64,000 nucleotides of DNA from Acetothermia bacterium 64_32 (lineage in GTDB: Bacteria > Bipolaricaulota > Bipolaricaulia > Bipolaricaulales > Bipolaricaulaceae): positions 1-64,000 of the forward strand of contig LGFI01000001.1 in assembly GCA_001508155.1 (NCBI GenBank). Direction: 5' to 3'. Within the stretch, counting starts at the first letter, position 1. The number at the start of each line of letters is the position of its first letter. The position numbers were made by a program, and so were the translations under genes. Below are positions 1-8,441 of this stretch, one piece after another. A model generated the notes under the pieces. It saw nothing but the letters and a program-made list of their open reading frames with translations, was not told the origin of the DNA and searched no databases.

Positions 1-915
1 TGACGGCTGGGGGCAAGCCTTCACCCTTGAGCCTTGAGCGACCGCCCCCGCTACCTCAGCTCGCTTAGCCAACGCTAAACAAGTACGATCACAGGTAACG
101 TCCACCCCACGGGCGCGGGCCTGCAAAACCCTGGAAAGCGCCTCCTCCCCCTTACCCCAATTCCCCTCCCCTCCTGCCTTGAGGTGGGCGATGTGCACCG
201 GCACCCCAGCCTCCTCCCCGATGCGCACCGCTTCCTCGATAGCCTCGAAAAGCCTGCCCCCTTCATTACGTAGGTGGGTGAAGTAGATCCCACCAAGTGG
301 GACCAGCTCCCGGGCGAGGGCGATGAGCTCCTCGGTCCGGGCAAAGGAACCGGGAGGGTAGATAAGGCCGGTGGAAAGGCCGAATGCCCCCTCGGCCAGG
401 GCTTCCCGGAGAAGCCGACACATCCCATCTAGCTCCTCCCCGGTGGGGGGGCGGGGCTCATAGCCCAAGACCGAGCCCCGCACCGTCCCATGCCCCGCCA
501 CCGGGGCCAGGTTCACCGCAGGCCTGGCCTCCCTGAGCCTCTCCAGATACTCCCCCATGCCCCGCCAGCTGAGCTCAAGCCCGTACTCGGAGAGCTTCCT
601 CTCGATCTCCTTCACAGCCGGTCCGGCAACCGGGGCAAGGGAGAAACCACATTGTCCTATGACCTCAGTGGTCACCCCCTGCCGCACCTTGCTCTCCCCC
701 AAGGGGTTCACGAGATAGGCGATGTCCGAGTGTGAATGGATGTCGATGAACCCGGGGGCAAGGACCAACCCCCGAGCCCTCACCACCCGCCGTGCTTTCC
801 CATCCAGCCTTCCGACCCCGGCGATCCGACCCCTAGCCACCCCAAGATCCCCCCAGAAGAAGGGAGCCCCGGTCCCGTCCACAACACGCGCCCCCTTGAT
901 CAACAGGTCATACAC
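1..915 (-). CDS. N-acyl-D-amino-acid deacylase (D-aminoacylase), 3' end outside window
   Basis: An amidohydrolase-superfamily enzyme that would remove the acyl group from N-acyl-D-amino acids. About 305 codons are visible. They include the metal-site HSHSD near residues 60-64, the GQCGFS segment whose Cys (about residue 89) matches the metal-bridging Cys of D-aminoacylases, and later THLR and AHLK His motifs. The start is GTG at 915, chosen because AGGGGG lies about 6 bases upstream; an overlapping ATG is out of frame. It is divergent from the C26 peptidase gene. Oddity: the family match runs to about residue 277 (DVTCD), where relatives continue with an aromatic-Pro-aromatic motif. From there to base 1 the frame stays open but the sequence no longer resembles the family. 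Identity is confident; the state of the C-terminus is unknown. Confidence 0.85.
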   Translation of the reverse strand, partial: MYDLLIKGARVVDGTGAPFFWGDLGVARGRIAGVGRLDGKARRVVRARGLVLAPGFIDIHSHSDIAYLVNPLGESKVRQGVTTEVIGQCGFSLAPVAGPAVKEIERKLSEYGLELSWRGMGEYLERLREARPAVNLAPVAGHGTVRGSVLGYEPRPPTGEELDGMCRLLREALAEGAFGLSTGLIYPPGSFARTEELIALARELVPLGGIYFTHLRNEGGRLFEAIEEAVRIGEEAGVPVHIAHLKAGGEGNWGKGEEALSRVLQARARGVDVTCDRTCLALAKRAEVAGAVAQGSRVKACPQPS

Positions 916-941
916 CGCTTCCCCCCTCGGCTTCCCTAGTC

Positions 942-969
942 TTGTCTTTGCATGGCTTTAGATTAAACT
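942..969 (+). promoter_or_regulatory. Candidate promoter, very short leader
   Basis: TTGTCT at 942-947, a 16-base spacer, then TAAACT at 964-969. The expected transcript start falls about 4 bases before the ATG at 980, and there is no Shine-Dalgarno sequence. The same TAAACT hexamer sits just before the HEPN gene. Confidence 0.5.
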
Positions 970-979
970 TCATTTTAAG

Positions 980-1672
980 ATGGCGTCAATCAAAGATCAA
1001 AATCCGGTGATCGGGATCACGGTGGGGACGGATGAGAAAAGGAGATATGTCATTAGCCGCAATTATCCGGAGGTCGTAGGAGCAGCTGGGGGAAAGCCGA
1101 TCCTCCTTCCGCGAGAGGCGCGTGATCTTGAGGGAATTGATGGCCTGCTCCTATCCGGGGGTGGAGACGTCGCCCCGGACTTCTATGGGGAGGAGCCACG
1201 GGCAGGGCTCAAGGGGGTGGACAGGGAGCGGGATGAGCATGAACTTCGTTTAACCAGGGAAGCGCTGCGCTCCGGGATCCCCGTCCTGGCGATCTGCCGG
1301 GGTATCCAGGTGCTGGCCGTGGCCGCCGGGGGGCGGCTTGCCCAAGACCTGAGCCTTCTGGGGGGGATAAGCCACTGGCAGAGTGCCCCTTCGGCACAAC
1401 CCCATCACTGGGTGGAGGTCCTCGCCGGCACCCGTCTCCGAGACATCCTTGGGGTGGATAGGCTGCTTGTGAACAGCTTCCACCACCAGGCGGTGTCCCA
1501 GGTGCCCCAAGGCCTTCGGATCGCGGCTCGCTCCTCCGATGGGGTGATAGAAGCGATCGAGTCCCAGGGCGAAGGGTTTGTGCTGGGGGTACAGTGGCAT
1601 CCGGAGTGCATGTGGCGGGACGATCCGCTGGCATTTCGGGTTTTCCAGGCGTTCGTCGAGGCCTGCCGATGA
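980..1672 (+). CDS. Class I glutamine amidotransferase-like gamma-glutamyl hydrolase (peptidase C26)
   Basis: A 230-residue protein of the PuuD/peptidase C26 family, which hydrolyses gamma-glutamyl amide bonds such as gamma-glutamyl-GABA. The GATase triad can be read: the Cys of the CRG elbow (about residue 105), the His of WHPE near residue 207 and the following Glu. The SGGGDVAP segment near residue 58 is typical of the family. Its TGA overlaps the ATG of lysA (ATGA), so the two genes are probably translated together. The substrate cannot be read from sequence; the neighbouring lysA and D-aminoacylase suggest amino-acid or peptide salvage (inference). Confidence 0.85.
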   Translation: MASIKDQNPVIGITVGTDEKRRYVISRNYPEVVGAAGGKPILLPREARDLEGIDGLLLSGGGDVAPDFYGEEPRAGLKGVDRERDEHELRLTREALRSGIPVLAICRGIQVLAVAAGGRLAQDLSLLGGISHWQSAPSAQPHHWVEVLAGTRLRDILGVDRLLVNSFHHQAVSQVPQGLRIAARSSDGVIEAIESQGEGFVLGVQWHPECMWRDDPLAFRVFQAFVEACR

Positions 1673-2949
1673 GCCGGTGGCTTGAGTACAAGGAGGGCAT
1701 ACTGTGCGCAGAGGGGGTTCCCTTTCCTGAACTAGCCGAAAAATTCGGCACCCCTTGTTACGTTTACTCTGCCTTCCAAATCCGGGAGAACGTAAAAGCC
1801 TTCCGGCAGGCGTTTTCCAGGCTTCCTCTCAAGCTGTGTTATGCGGTGAAGGCGAACCCCAACGGGGCCATCCTCAAGCTCCTGGCGCGGGAAGGCCTGG
1901 GGGCGGAGGTGGTCTCCGGCGGGGAACTTTTGCGTGCCCTGCAGGCCGGCTTCCCCGCAAGGAAAGTGGTCTTCACCGGGGTAGGAAAGTCCCAAGAGGA
2001 GCTTGCTACAGCCCTCAAGCAGCACATCGGGGCCATCGTGGTGGAATCGGAGGAGGAACTTGGGGCCCTCCTGGAGGTAGCAAGGGGTTTGGGCGAGGTC
2101 GCCCGGGTCGCCTTCCGGTACAACCCGGACTTGGAGCCAGCCACCCACGCGCACCTGGCCACCGGGAAGGCGGGGAGCAAGTTCGGGCTGGACGGGAGGG
2201 GGATGGAGAGGGCCCTGGTACAGACGGCCAATTCCCCCTGGATCGACCTGGTTGGGTTTCACGTACACCTGGGCTCCCAGCTCCGGGCCCCGGGCCTTTA
2301 CCTTGAGGCGGCCGCCCGGCTCGTCCACTGGATGGAAAGGGGCAAAGCCCTAGGCCACAACCCCCGCTTCATCGACCTCGGCGGCGGGTTTGCTATCCCC
2401 TATGAGGACGAGGAGCCACCCTTCCCGCTTGCCGCCCTGGGGGAAAGGCTGGCGGAAGGCTGGCCGGAGGAGACGGAGCTGTTATTGGAACCCGGAAGGG
2501 CCCTGGTAGGCCCGGCCGGGGTGCTACTGACCCGCGTGCTATACCGCAAAACGGTTCATGGCCACCTTTTCGTGGTGGTGGACGCTGGGATGACGGAGCT
2601 CTTACGCCCCGCCCTTTACGGGGCCGTCCATCGGATCGTCCCCGTCCTCGCCCGGCCAGGGCCCAAGGTCAAGGTCAGTGTGGTGGGACCCATCTGCGAG
2701 AACGCCGACTACCTGGGCCGTGAGGTCCACCTGCCTCAGGTTCAGCGGGGCGATCTACTGGCGGTCCTGGACGTGGGCGCCTATGGAGCCTCCATGGCCT
2801 CGCAGTACAACTCGCGTCCCCGAGCGCCCGAGGTCCTCCTGCTGGATGGGGTGGCTTGGCTTGTGCGCCGGAGGGAGCCCCTGGGGGCGCTCTGGGAAGA
2901 GGAGGTGGTGCCAGCGCCCCTCGGCCGATGTGGGCCCCAAACACCGTAG
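1669..2949 (+). CDS. lysA: Diaminopimelate decarboxylase
   Basis: A PLP enzyme that decarboxylates meso-diaminopimelate to L-lysine, the last step of the DAP pathway. It has 426 residues, normal for the family. The PLP lysine is in AVKAN (about residue 58), with SGGE, the HVHLGSQ strand and CENADYLG near the C-terminus, all typical of fold-III decarboxylases. I chose the ATG at 1669, which overlaps the stop of the C26 gene, over an upstream ATG at 1594 that lies inside that gene and adds 25 residues with no family match. Confidence 0.93.
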   Translation: MSRWLEYKEGILCAEGVPFPELAEKFGTPCYVYSAFQIRENVKAFRQAFSRLPLKLCYAVKANPNGAILKLLAREGLGAEVVSGGELLRALQAGFPARKVVFTGVGKSQEELATALKQHIGAIVVESEEELGALLEVARGLGEVARVAFRYNPDLEPATHAHLATGKAGSKFGLDGRGMERALVQTANSPWIDLVGFHVHLGSQLRAPGLYLEAAARLVHWMERGKALGHNPRFIDLGGGFAIPYEDEEPPFPLAALGERLAEGWPEETELLLEPGRALVGPAGVLLTRVLYRKTVHGHLFVVVDAGMTELLRPALYGAVHRIVPVLARPGPKVKVSVVGPICENADYLGREVHLPQVQRGDLLAVLDVGAYGASMASQYNSRPRAPEVLLLDGVAWLVRRREPLGALWEEEVVPAPLGRCGPQTP

Positions 2950-3052
2950 CTGACCTGAGCCGGTGAGGATCCTGTTCTCGGGGCGGGACTTCCACGGTCG
3001 GGTTCGACTGCACCGGGCCTATCCAGTGCCGCCGGAAAGGGTTTTCTTGTGC

Positions 3053-3058
3053 TAAACT
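3053..3058 (+). promoter_or_regulatory. Candidate -10 element before the HEPN gene
   Basis: TAAACT, 5 bases before a GTG (3064) and 8 bases before the ATG (3067). No Shine-Dalgarno sequence is present, so a leaderless message is possible. I see no clear -35. Confidence 0.35.
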
Positions 3059-3066
3059 GTGCGGTG

Positions 3067-3471
3067 ATGGGTAACAGGTCAAGGGACTGGCTAAGGCAGG
3101 CAGAGCGGGATCTTGAGCAGGCCGAGGATTCCCGCCGGTCAGGAAGGCATGAGTGGGCTTGTTTTGCGGCTCAGCAGGCCGCCGAGAAGGCCGTGAAGGC
3201 CCTCCACCTCTGGCTGGGCCAGGAGGCATGGGGGCACGTGGTAGCAAGGCTCCTGGAAGAACTCCCTCCCGGGAACTCCCCGCCAAGGAAACTGGTGGAA
3301 AAGGCCCGTGTTCTCGATAATTTCTACATCCCATCCCGGTATCCCAACAGCCACCCGGAGGGGGCGCCTTTTGAGCATTACGGGCCCCTTCAAAGCGAGG
3401 AGGCCATCCGGTATGCCCGTGAGATCATTGAATTCGTCCGTGCTGAGATGGCCGGACAAAGGGAGGGTTGA
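3067..3471 (+). CDS. HEPN domain protein (COG2250 type)
   Basis: About 134 residues. The N-terminal helix pair with the CFAAQQAAEKAVKAL segment and the C-terminal YIPSRYP...PEGAPFEHY segment are the hallmarks of the COG2250 HEPN family. These proteins are usually encoded next to a minimal nucleotidyltransferase, as here: the next gene starts inside the last 11 codons. The R-x4-H RNase motif of HepT toxins is not evident, so RNase activity should not be assumed. The start could be ATG 3067 or GTG 3064/3049. HEPN/MNT pairs act as toxin-antitoxin or defence modules in several bacteria and archaea; the role here is unproven. Confidence 0.8.
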   Translation: MGNRSRDWLRQAERDLEQAEDSRRSGRHEWACFAAQQAAEKAVKALHLWLGQEAWGHVVARLLEELPPGNSPPRKLVEKARVLDNFYIPSRYPNSHPEGAPFEHYGPLQSEEAIRYAREIIEFVRAEMAGQREG

Positions 3472-3799
3472 CCGCGCCATCCGCCACTGGAGTCGGGAGC
3501 AAGCACACAAACACCCTCACCTGTTGCGGATCGGATACTTCGGGTCGTATGCCCGGGGGGACTGGGGTGTGGGGAGCGACCTGGATCTGCTTGTGGTGGT
3601 AGAAAGCTCGGAACTGCCCTTTGAGCGCCGCGGCCTGGGGTTTGACACCACCAAGCTCCCCGTGCCGGTTGACCTCCTTGTGTACACGGTGGAAGAATGG
3701 GGGCGGCTCAAAAAGAGCCCCTTCGGCCGCAGGCTGGCACGGGAAACGGTTTGGGTATGGGAGCGAGGGCCCTCGCCTGGCAGGCGGGCATGTGCCTAA
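3440..3799 (+). CDS. Minimal nucleotidyltransferase (MNT), partner of HEPN
   Basis: A Pol-beta-superfamily minimal nucleotidyltransferase of about 119 residues. The motif GSYARGDWGVGSDLDLLV shows the GS and the DxD metal pair, and a third acidic residue lies in VPVDLLVY. An ATG at 3308 opens the frame but lies deep in the HEPN gene. GTG 3440 gives a compact protein and a 32-base overlap with HEPN, so I chose it. MNT proteins can AMPylate their HEPN partner, which neutralises it in known systems (family knowledge). Confidence 0.8.
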   Translation: MLRWPDKGRVDRAIRHWSREQAHKHPHLLRIGYFGSYARGDWGVGSDLDLLVVVESSELPFERRGLGFDTTKLPVPVDLLVYTVEEWGRLKKSPFGRRLARETVWVWERGPSPGRRACA

Positions 3800-3802
3800 C
3801 CC

Positions 3803-4942
3803 TCAGCCTAGGTGGGCGCTCTTGAGGCCGGTCCCGGTGAGGGGGATCACCACCGACTCCCCGGCTCGGATCACGCCCCGCCCCACCAGGGCCGAAACCC
3901 CGGCCACCGCCACCGCCGAGGTGGGCTCTATGTAGAGCCCCTCTTCCTTGGGGAGCCTTTCCCAGGCGGCCAGGATCTCCTCCTCGGCGACGGCCACCGC
4001 AGTGCCACCTGTCTTCCTCAGGGCGGCCAGGATCTCCCTCCCCCGGGGAGGGGAGGCGATCGAGACGCCCTCCGCCACCGTTTCTCCGGGGGCCACGGGC
4101 TTGGGAGTCGCAAGGCCCTGCTCGAAGGCCCGCACGATTGGGGCACAGGCGGCTGCCTGGGCCGCGTGTACGTGCGGGAGCCTGTGGATTAACCCAAGCC
4201 CAAGGAGGTCTAAAAAGCCCTGGACGATCCCCAAAAAGAGCGCCCCGCCCCCCACCGGGACCACCAGGTGGTCCGGGGGCTCCCAGGAGAGCTCCTCGGC
4301 GATCTCGTAGGCGATCGTCCTCTGGCCGGCCTCAAAATAGGGCGATTCGTTGTGGGAGGCGTAGACGAGCTGGGGATCCTTGCGGCAGGCCGCCTTAACC
4401 GCCTCGGTGGCGTTGGGCCGGGGCCCGGGCACCTCGACCAGCTCCGCCCCGTAGGCCCGGATCTGGGAGAGCTTCTTCTCCGAGGCATGGGCGGGGACGA
4501 AAAGCACTGCCGAAAGCCCAGCCCGGGCGGCATAGGCGGCCAGGGCGGAGGCCGCGTTCCCGGAGGAGTCGTCCGCCACCTTCCTGGCCCCCAGGGCCAG
4601 CAACACCGAGACGAGCACGCTCGCCCCCCGGTCTTTAAAAGAACCGGTAGGGTTTATCCCCTCCAGCTTGAACTTGAGCCCTATCCCCAGCTCCTCCCCC
4701 AGCCTGAGGGAGGGGACGAGGGGCGTCCCCCCTTCCCCCAGGGAAACGGGCTCCACTTCCGGCATGAACGGTCGCCAGCGCCATACCCCCCGGCCCTCCA
4801 ACTCCAGGGGGGTGGGCCCGATGAGCCTGCGCTCATACCGAAGCGGCACCCCGCAGCTGGGGCAAAAAACGGGCTGCGGCCCGGGCTCCCTCTCATAGTC
4901 ACAAAAAGGACAGGTCAACCTCCCCCGCATCCCTGCCCCCAT
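3803..4942 (-). CDS. thrC: Threonine synthase
   Basis: A PLP-dependent enzyme that converts O-phosphohomoserine to threonine. It has 379 residues. The N-terminus carries a CPFCDY...CPSCG zinc-ribbon-like segment seen in many threonine synthases. SFKDRG contains the PLP lysine (about residue 104), followed by DDSSGNAASALAAYAA and a GGGALF phosphate loop. The start may be ATG 4942 or ATG 4930; either overlaps the 3' end of the DUF72 gene by 16-28 bases, so the pair is probably one operon. The stop lies 3 bases beyond the convergent MNT gene. Confidence 0.9.
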   Translation of the reverse strand: MGAGMRGRLTCPFCDYEREPGPQPVFCPSCGVPLRYERRLIGPTPLELEGRGVWRWRPFMPEVEPVSLGEGGTPLVPSLRLGEELGIGLKFKLEGINPTGSFKDRGASVLVSVLLALGARKVADDSSGNAASALAAYAARAGLSAVLFVPAHASEKKLSQIRAYGAELVEVPGPRPNATEAVKAACRKDPQLVYASHNESPYFEAGQRTIAYEIAEELSWEPPDHLVVPVGGGALFLGIVQGFLDLLGLGLIHRLPHVHAAQAAACAPIVRAFEQGLATPKPVAPGETVAEGVSIASPPRGREILAALRKTGGTAVAVAEEEILAAWERLPKEEGLYIEPTSAVAVAGVSALVGRGVIRAGESVVIPLTGTGLKSAHLG

Positions 4943-5664
4943 ATCCGCATGAACCTCAGGGCATCGCCGGCCATGTAGACGTTGTTGAACATCACATACG
5001 CCCTATCAGCCTCAAGGGCCTCCAAGGCCCTTTTAAGCCAAAGAAGATCGCCCTCTGTGTAAGCATAATAATACATCCTTTCCCCGGGTGGGGCCCCGTG
5101 TAGCCTGAGGTAGACCACCTCCCCCCCGGTGACGGGCAACCCCTTGAACGGGTCGGTGCAGTGGATCAAGGAGAACTCCTGACACAGCTCCCGCACCCGG
5201 GCCGAGGCCTCCTCCCACCTGCCCCGCGGCTCCCACACAAGCTGGAAGTCCTCCCGACCCACAGCGGAGAGGAACCCCCGCAGGGCGGCCTCGTTCTCCT
5301 CCGTGGGGCCGAAGGAGGGGGGGCACTGCAAAAGCAGGAGCCTCGCCCGCAGCAGCCGGGCCACCTCCAAAGTCCCCTGAAACGCCTGGATCGCCGCCTC
5401 CCCACGAAACCGGGCCTTGTGGGTCACCACTTGGCTCACCTTCACCGTGAACTCGAAGCCCTCGTTTACCCGGTCTGCCAGCTCTCGCCACCTCCTTGCG
5501 GTGGCCGGCTTGGGAAGGCGGTAGAACGTGGAGTTCACCTCCACCACCGGGAAGTGGGCGGCGTAAAGCTGGAGCTTGTGGGAAAACCCCTTCTTCCAGC
5601 CGGCCTCCCCCACATCTTCCCCCCGCAGGGATGACCAACCACAGCAACCAACCCTTAGCTCCAC
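4915..5664 (-). CDS. DUF72 domain protein (YecE family)
   Basis: A TIM-barrel DUF72 protein of 249 residues, of unknown biochemical role. Typical features are GCCGWSS at the N-terminus, YAAHFPVVEVNSTFYRLP, the FTVKVSQ strand, and the C-terminal YVMFNN segment. The start is GTG 5664. A CATAAT hexamer ends 5 bases before it and no Shine-Dalgarno is seen, which suggests a leaderless message. It is upstream of thrC and overlaps it. Confidence 0.85.
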   Translation of the reverse strand: MELRVGCCGWSSLRGEDVGEAGWKKGFSHKLQLYAAHFPVVEVNSTFYRLPKPATARRWRELADRVNEGFEFTVKVSQVVTHKARFRGEAAIQAFQGTLEVARLLRARLLLLQCPPSFGPTEENEAALRGFLSAVGREDFQLVWEPRGRWEEASARVRELCQEFSLIHCTDPFKGLPVTGGEVVYLRLHGAPPGERMYYYAYTEGDLLWLKRALEALEADRAYVMFNNVYMAGDALRFMRIWGQGCGGG

Positions 5665-5669
5665 GCCGG

Positions 5670-5675
5670 ATTATG
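5670..5675 (-). promoter_or_regulatory. -10 element of the DUF72-thrC operon
   Basis: CATAAT read on the minus strand, separated from the GTG start at 5664 by only 5 bases. The transcript would begin at or next to the start codon. The -35 is not obvious. Confidence 0.45.
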
Positions 5676-5732
5676 GTAATCCCAGAGGCTGCTATAGGCC
5701 AACCGACGTCCCCCATAAGAATGGGGGGTGAT

Positions 5733-5761
5733 TTGACTGGGTGAGGATCTCCCTGTAGAGT
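5733..5761 (+). promoter_or_regulatory. Sigma-70 promoter of the ABC exporter operon, leaderless
   Basis: TTGACT at 5733-5738, a 17-base spacer, TAGAGT at 5756-5761. The predicted transcript start coincides with the in-frame GTG at 5769, so this promoter decides the start codon. Confidence 0.6.
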
Positions 5762-5768
5762 GCCGGAA

Positions 5769-6689
5769 GTGAGGAGCTTGGTTATCGAGGTCGAGGGGTT
5801 GGTCAAGCGTTATGGGGAGACCCTGGCGGTGGCCGGGATCTCCTTCACCGTGGAGCGGGGGGAGGTGTTCGGGCTCCTTGGGCCCAACGGGGCGGGGAAG
5901 ACCACCACCGTGGAGTGCCTGGAGGGCCTCAGGGTCCCCGATTCCGGCGAGATCAGGGTGCTGGGGGAGCCCCCTTCCCCCACCAACTACGCCCTCAAGG
6001 CGAGGCTCGGGATCCAGCTCCAGGACTCGGCCTTCTTCCCCCGCCTCACCGTGGCCGAGACCTTAAGCACCTTCGCCCGGTTTTACCCGCAGGCCCGTCC
6101 GGTGGGGGAACTGCTTGAGCTCGTGGCCCTTTCAGAGAAGCGCCGCAGCCTGGTTAAAGACCTTTCCGGAGGACAAAGGCAGCGGCTGGCAGTAGCCCTG
6201 GCCCTGGTGAACGATCCGGAGCTCCTCATCCTCGACGAGCCCACCGCGGGGCTCGACCCCCAAGCCCGCCATGGCCTGTGGGACGTGATCCGCGCCATGC
6301 AGGCCGAAGGGAAGACGGTCCTCCTTACTACCCACTACATGGAGGAGGCTGAGGCCCTGTGCGGGCGGGTGGCCATCATGGACCGGGGGGAGATCATCGC
6401 CCTGGGGGCCCCGACCGAGCTCATCGCACGGCTGTTCAAGGAGACGGCGGTGGAGCTGGAACTCACAGGGAAAGCTGACTTGGACGATCTCTCGGCCCTG
6501 CCTGGGGTAAGCCGGCTCGTCCCCGAGGACGATCGAATAGTGCTCTACACCTCGGACGTGCCACAGACCTTGGCTGCCCTGACCACCCGAGCCGCCCAAG
6601 GTAGCCTCCCCCTGCGGGACCTCATCTGGAGGCGGGCCTCCCTGGAGGACGTTTACCTCGCCCTAACCGGAAGGAGGATCCGCGAGTGA
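5769..6689 (+). CDS. ABC transporter ATP-binding protein (ABC-2 exporter type)
   Basis: The ATPase subunit of a two-gene exporter at the inner membrane. Walker A GPNGAGKT lies about residue 40, the Q-loop near GIQLQDS, the signature LSGGQRQRLAVALAL near 135, Walker B LLILDEPTAGLD near 155, and the switch TTHYMEEAE near 190. The C-terminal about 90 residues match the usual DrrA/CcmA-like extension. The start is set at GTG 5769 because the promoter places the transcript start there; GTG 5760 in the same frame overlaps the -10. The stop overlaps the GTG start of the permease gene. The substrate is unknown; drugs, lipids or polysaccharides are typical. Confidence 0.9.
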   Translation: MRSLVIEVEGLVKRYGETLAVAGISFTVERGEVFGLLGPNGAGKTTTVECLEGLRVPDSGEIRVLGEPPSPTNYALKARLGIQLQDSAFFPRLTVAETLSTFARFYPQARPVGELLELVALSEKRRSLVKDLSGGQRQRLAVALALVNDPELLILDEPTAGLDPQARHGLWDVIRAMQAEGKTVLLTTHYMEEAEALCGRVAIMDRGEIIALGAPTELIARLFKETAVELELTGKADLDDLSALPGVSRLVPEDDRIVLYTSDVPQTLAALTTRAAQGSLPLRDLIWRRASLEDVYLALTGRRIRE

Positions 6690-7765
6690 AGGCGTTCTGG
6701 GGGCTGATCGCGGCGGAGACCAGGGAGCTTTTGCGGGACCGGGCCGGGCTTTTTTGGATGCTGGGCTTCCCGGTGATCTTCATCCTGCTCTTTGGGTTCG
6801 TGTTCTCGGGGAGCGAGGAGGTGCACTTCGAGCTGGGGGTGGTGGGCGGTTCGGACCCCGCCTCCCAGGGGCTCCTTGAGGCCCTAAAAAGGGTCCCGGT
6901 GCTCACGGTCCACCAGGGGCGCGAGGAGGAGGAGCTGGCCGAGCTCCGAGCCGGTAGGCGCGACGGGGTGCTGGTGATCCCGGCTGGGCTGAGCGATCCG
7001 CCAGGCGGAGGAAGAACGGAGTTCGTCCTGTACGTGGACGCGACCCAGCTCACCGGCCGGGAGGTGCTCTCGTCGGTCCTGGACCAGGTGCTGGCCGAGT
7101 TCGAAGCCCAGGCCGGCGGGCCCCAGCGCCGCCTCGTGCTCACCGAAAAGCCCATTCAGGCTCGCAATTTCAGGCCGATCGACTTTACGGTCCCCGGGGT
7201 GTTGGCCATGACCGTCATGCAGCTTGGGCTTTTCGGGGTGGCCGCCCATCTCCTCTCCCTGAGGGAAAGGAAGGTGCTTCGCAGGCTGTGGGCCGCCCCC
7301 GTGCCCCGGACGGTGTTCGTCTCCGCCCTGATAACGCAGCGGGTGCTCCTTGCCCTCCTTCAGGGGGCGATCATCCTGACCTTGGGCCACGTGGTGTTCT
7401 CGGTGCCCATCCTCGGAAGCCGCCTGGTGCTCCTTGGGGTCTTGGTCCTGGGGGCGCTCGCCTTCGTGGCGTTGGGGTATTTCCTTGCCGCCCTGGCCCG
7501 TACCCAGGAGTCCGGGATCGCCTTCCTCCAGGCGGTGAACTTCCCCATGATGTTCCTTTCAGGGATATTCTGGCCGGTGGAGTGGATGCCGGGGTTCCTC
7601 AGGCCGGTGGTGTGGGCCCTTCCCCTGACCTACCTGGGGGATGCACTCAGGCAGACCATGGTGCAGGCCACGCCCCTCGTGCCCCTGTGGCTGGACCTGG
7701 TGGTGCTGGGCGGTTGGCTTGCGGTGCTGGCCATCCTCGCGGTGCGCTTCTTCCGCTGGGAATGA
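6686..7765 (+). CDS. ABC-2 type transporter permease
   Basis: A membrane permease of 359 residues that pairs with the ATPase just upstream (GTGA overlap). An N-terminal membrane segment (FPVIFILLFGFVF) is followed by a soluble region of about 140 residues, then five hydrophobic segments from about residue 170 to the end, with the ABC-2 signature region around FPMMFLSGIFWPVEWMP. This topology is standard for ABC-2 exporters. The ATG of the Nudix gene overlaps its stop. Confidence 0.88.
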   Translation: MKAFWGLIAAETRELLRDRAGLFWMLGFPVIFILLFGFVFSGSEEVHFELGVVGGSDPASQGLLEALKRVPVLTVHQGREEEELAELRAGRRDGVLVIPAGLSDPPGGGRTEFVLYVDATQLTGREVLSSVLDQVLAEFEAQAGGPQRRLVLTEKPIQARNFRPIDFTVPGVLAMTVMQLGLFGVAAHLLSLRERKVLRRLWAAPVPRTVFVSALITQRVLLALLQGAIILTLGHVVFSVPILGSRLVLLGVLVLGALAFVALGYFLAALARTQESGIAFLQAVNFPMMFLSGIFWPVEWMPGFLRPVVWALPLTYLGDALRQTMVQATPLVPLWLDLVVLGGWLAVLAILAVRFFRWE

Positions 7766-8175
7766 GGACGGTGGTGGCAGCTTTCCTTGTCCAAGGGGGG
7801 CGGGTGCTCCTCTCCCGCCGGCGGCCGGGAGACGTCCGGGGTGGGCTGTGGGAGTTCCCCGGGGGGAAGGTGGAGCCCGGGGAGCCCCCAGAGGAAGCCC
7901 TGGCAAGGGAGCTCTCCGAGGAGCTGGGGATCCGGGTGGAGGTGGGGGAGGAGCTCTCCATCGCAACCCATGCCTATCCGGATTGCAAGATCAGACTGCA
8001 CCTTTTTCGCTGCCGTATCCTTTCCGGCGAGCCTCAGCCCCTGGGCTGCGCCGAGGTGCGCTGGGCAGACCTTGCGGAACTTAAAGGACTACCCCTTGCC
8101 CCGGCCGACGAAAAGCTCCTCGGCAGGCTCAGGGAGGCCGGTAAACTTCCAGGCGGTGATACTCGATGGACATAG
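7762..8175 (+). CDS. Nudix hydrolase (MutT-like)
   Basis: 137 residues with a complete Nudix box, GGKVEPGEPPEEALARELSEEL, where the REL..EE core is intact. The N-terminus VVAAFLVQGGRVLLSRRRPG resembles MutT-type 8-oxo-dGTP hydrolases, which sanitise the nucleotide pool. I set the start at ATG 7762, which overlaps the permease stop; the longer open frame upstream lies entirely inside the permease gene. The substrate is inferred only from resemblance. Confidence 0.87.
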   Translation: MRTVVAAFLVQGGRVLLSRRRPGDVRGGLWEFPGGKVEPGEPPEEALARELSEELGIRVEVGEELSIATHAYPDCKIRLHLFRCRILSGEPQPLGCAEVRWADLAELKGLPLAPADEKLLGRLREAGKLPGGDTRWT

Positions 8176-8441
8176 CCACGGTGGCAGCCGCTTTCGGGCT
8201 CATCTTCCTCGCGGAGCTGGGGGACAAGACCCAGCTTGCGATCCTGGCCATGGCCGCGGACAGGAGCCCCATCTCCGTGTTCCTGGGGGCTAGCCTGGCG
8301 CTTTTAGCGAGCACCACGATCGCGGTGGCCTTGGGGGCGCTTGCCAAGGGCTTCCTCCCGGAGGGCGCGCTGAGATGGTTGCGTTACGGGGCCGGGGCCC
8401 TTTTCATCGGCTTTGGCCTGTGGACCATCCTCAGGGGTTGA
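8166..8441 (+). CDS. GDT1/TMEM165-family (UPF0016) membrane protein, single repeat
   Basis: 91 residues with the family signature ELGDKTQLAILAMA at about 17-30 and three hydrophobic segments. GDT1 proteins transport Mn2+ or Ca2+ out of the cytosol. The full-size proteins have two such repeats, so a single-repeat form probably works as a dimer. The start overlaps the end of the Nudix gene by 10 bases and the stop overlaps surE on the other strand by 11. Confidence 0.85.
   Translation: MDIATVAAAFGLIFLAELGDKTQLAILAMAADRSPISVFLGASLALLASTTIAVALGALAKGFLPEGALRWLRYGAGALFIGFGLWTILRG

Noticed and set aside
3067-3799. HEPN/MNT pair as a proven HepT-MntA toxin-antitoxin system
   Set aside because: The HEPN protein lacks the obvious R-x4-H RNase motif, so only the family level call is made.
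5033-5806. A 257-residue minus frame over the DUF72 gene
   Set aside because: It lies one frame away from DUF72 and its composition is that of an out-of-frame GC-rich translation.
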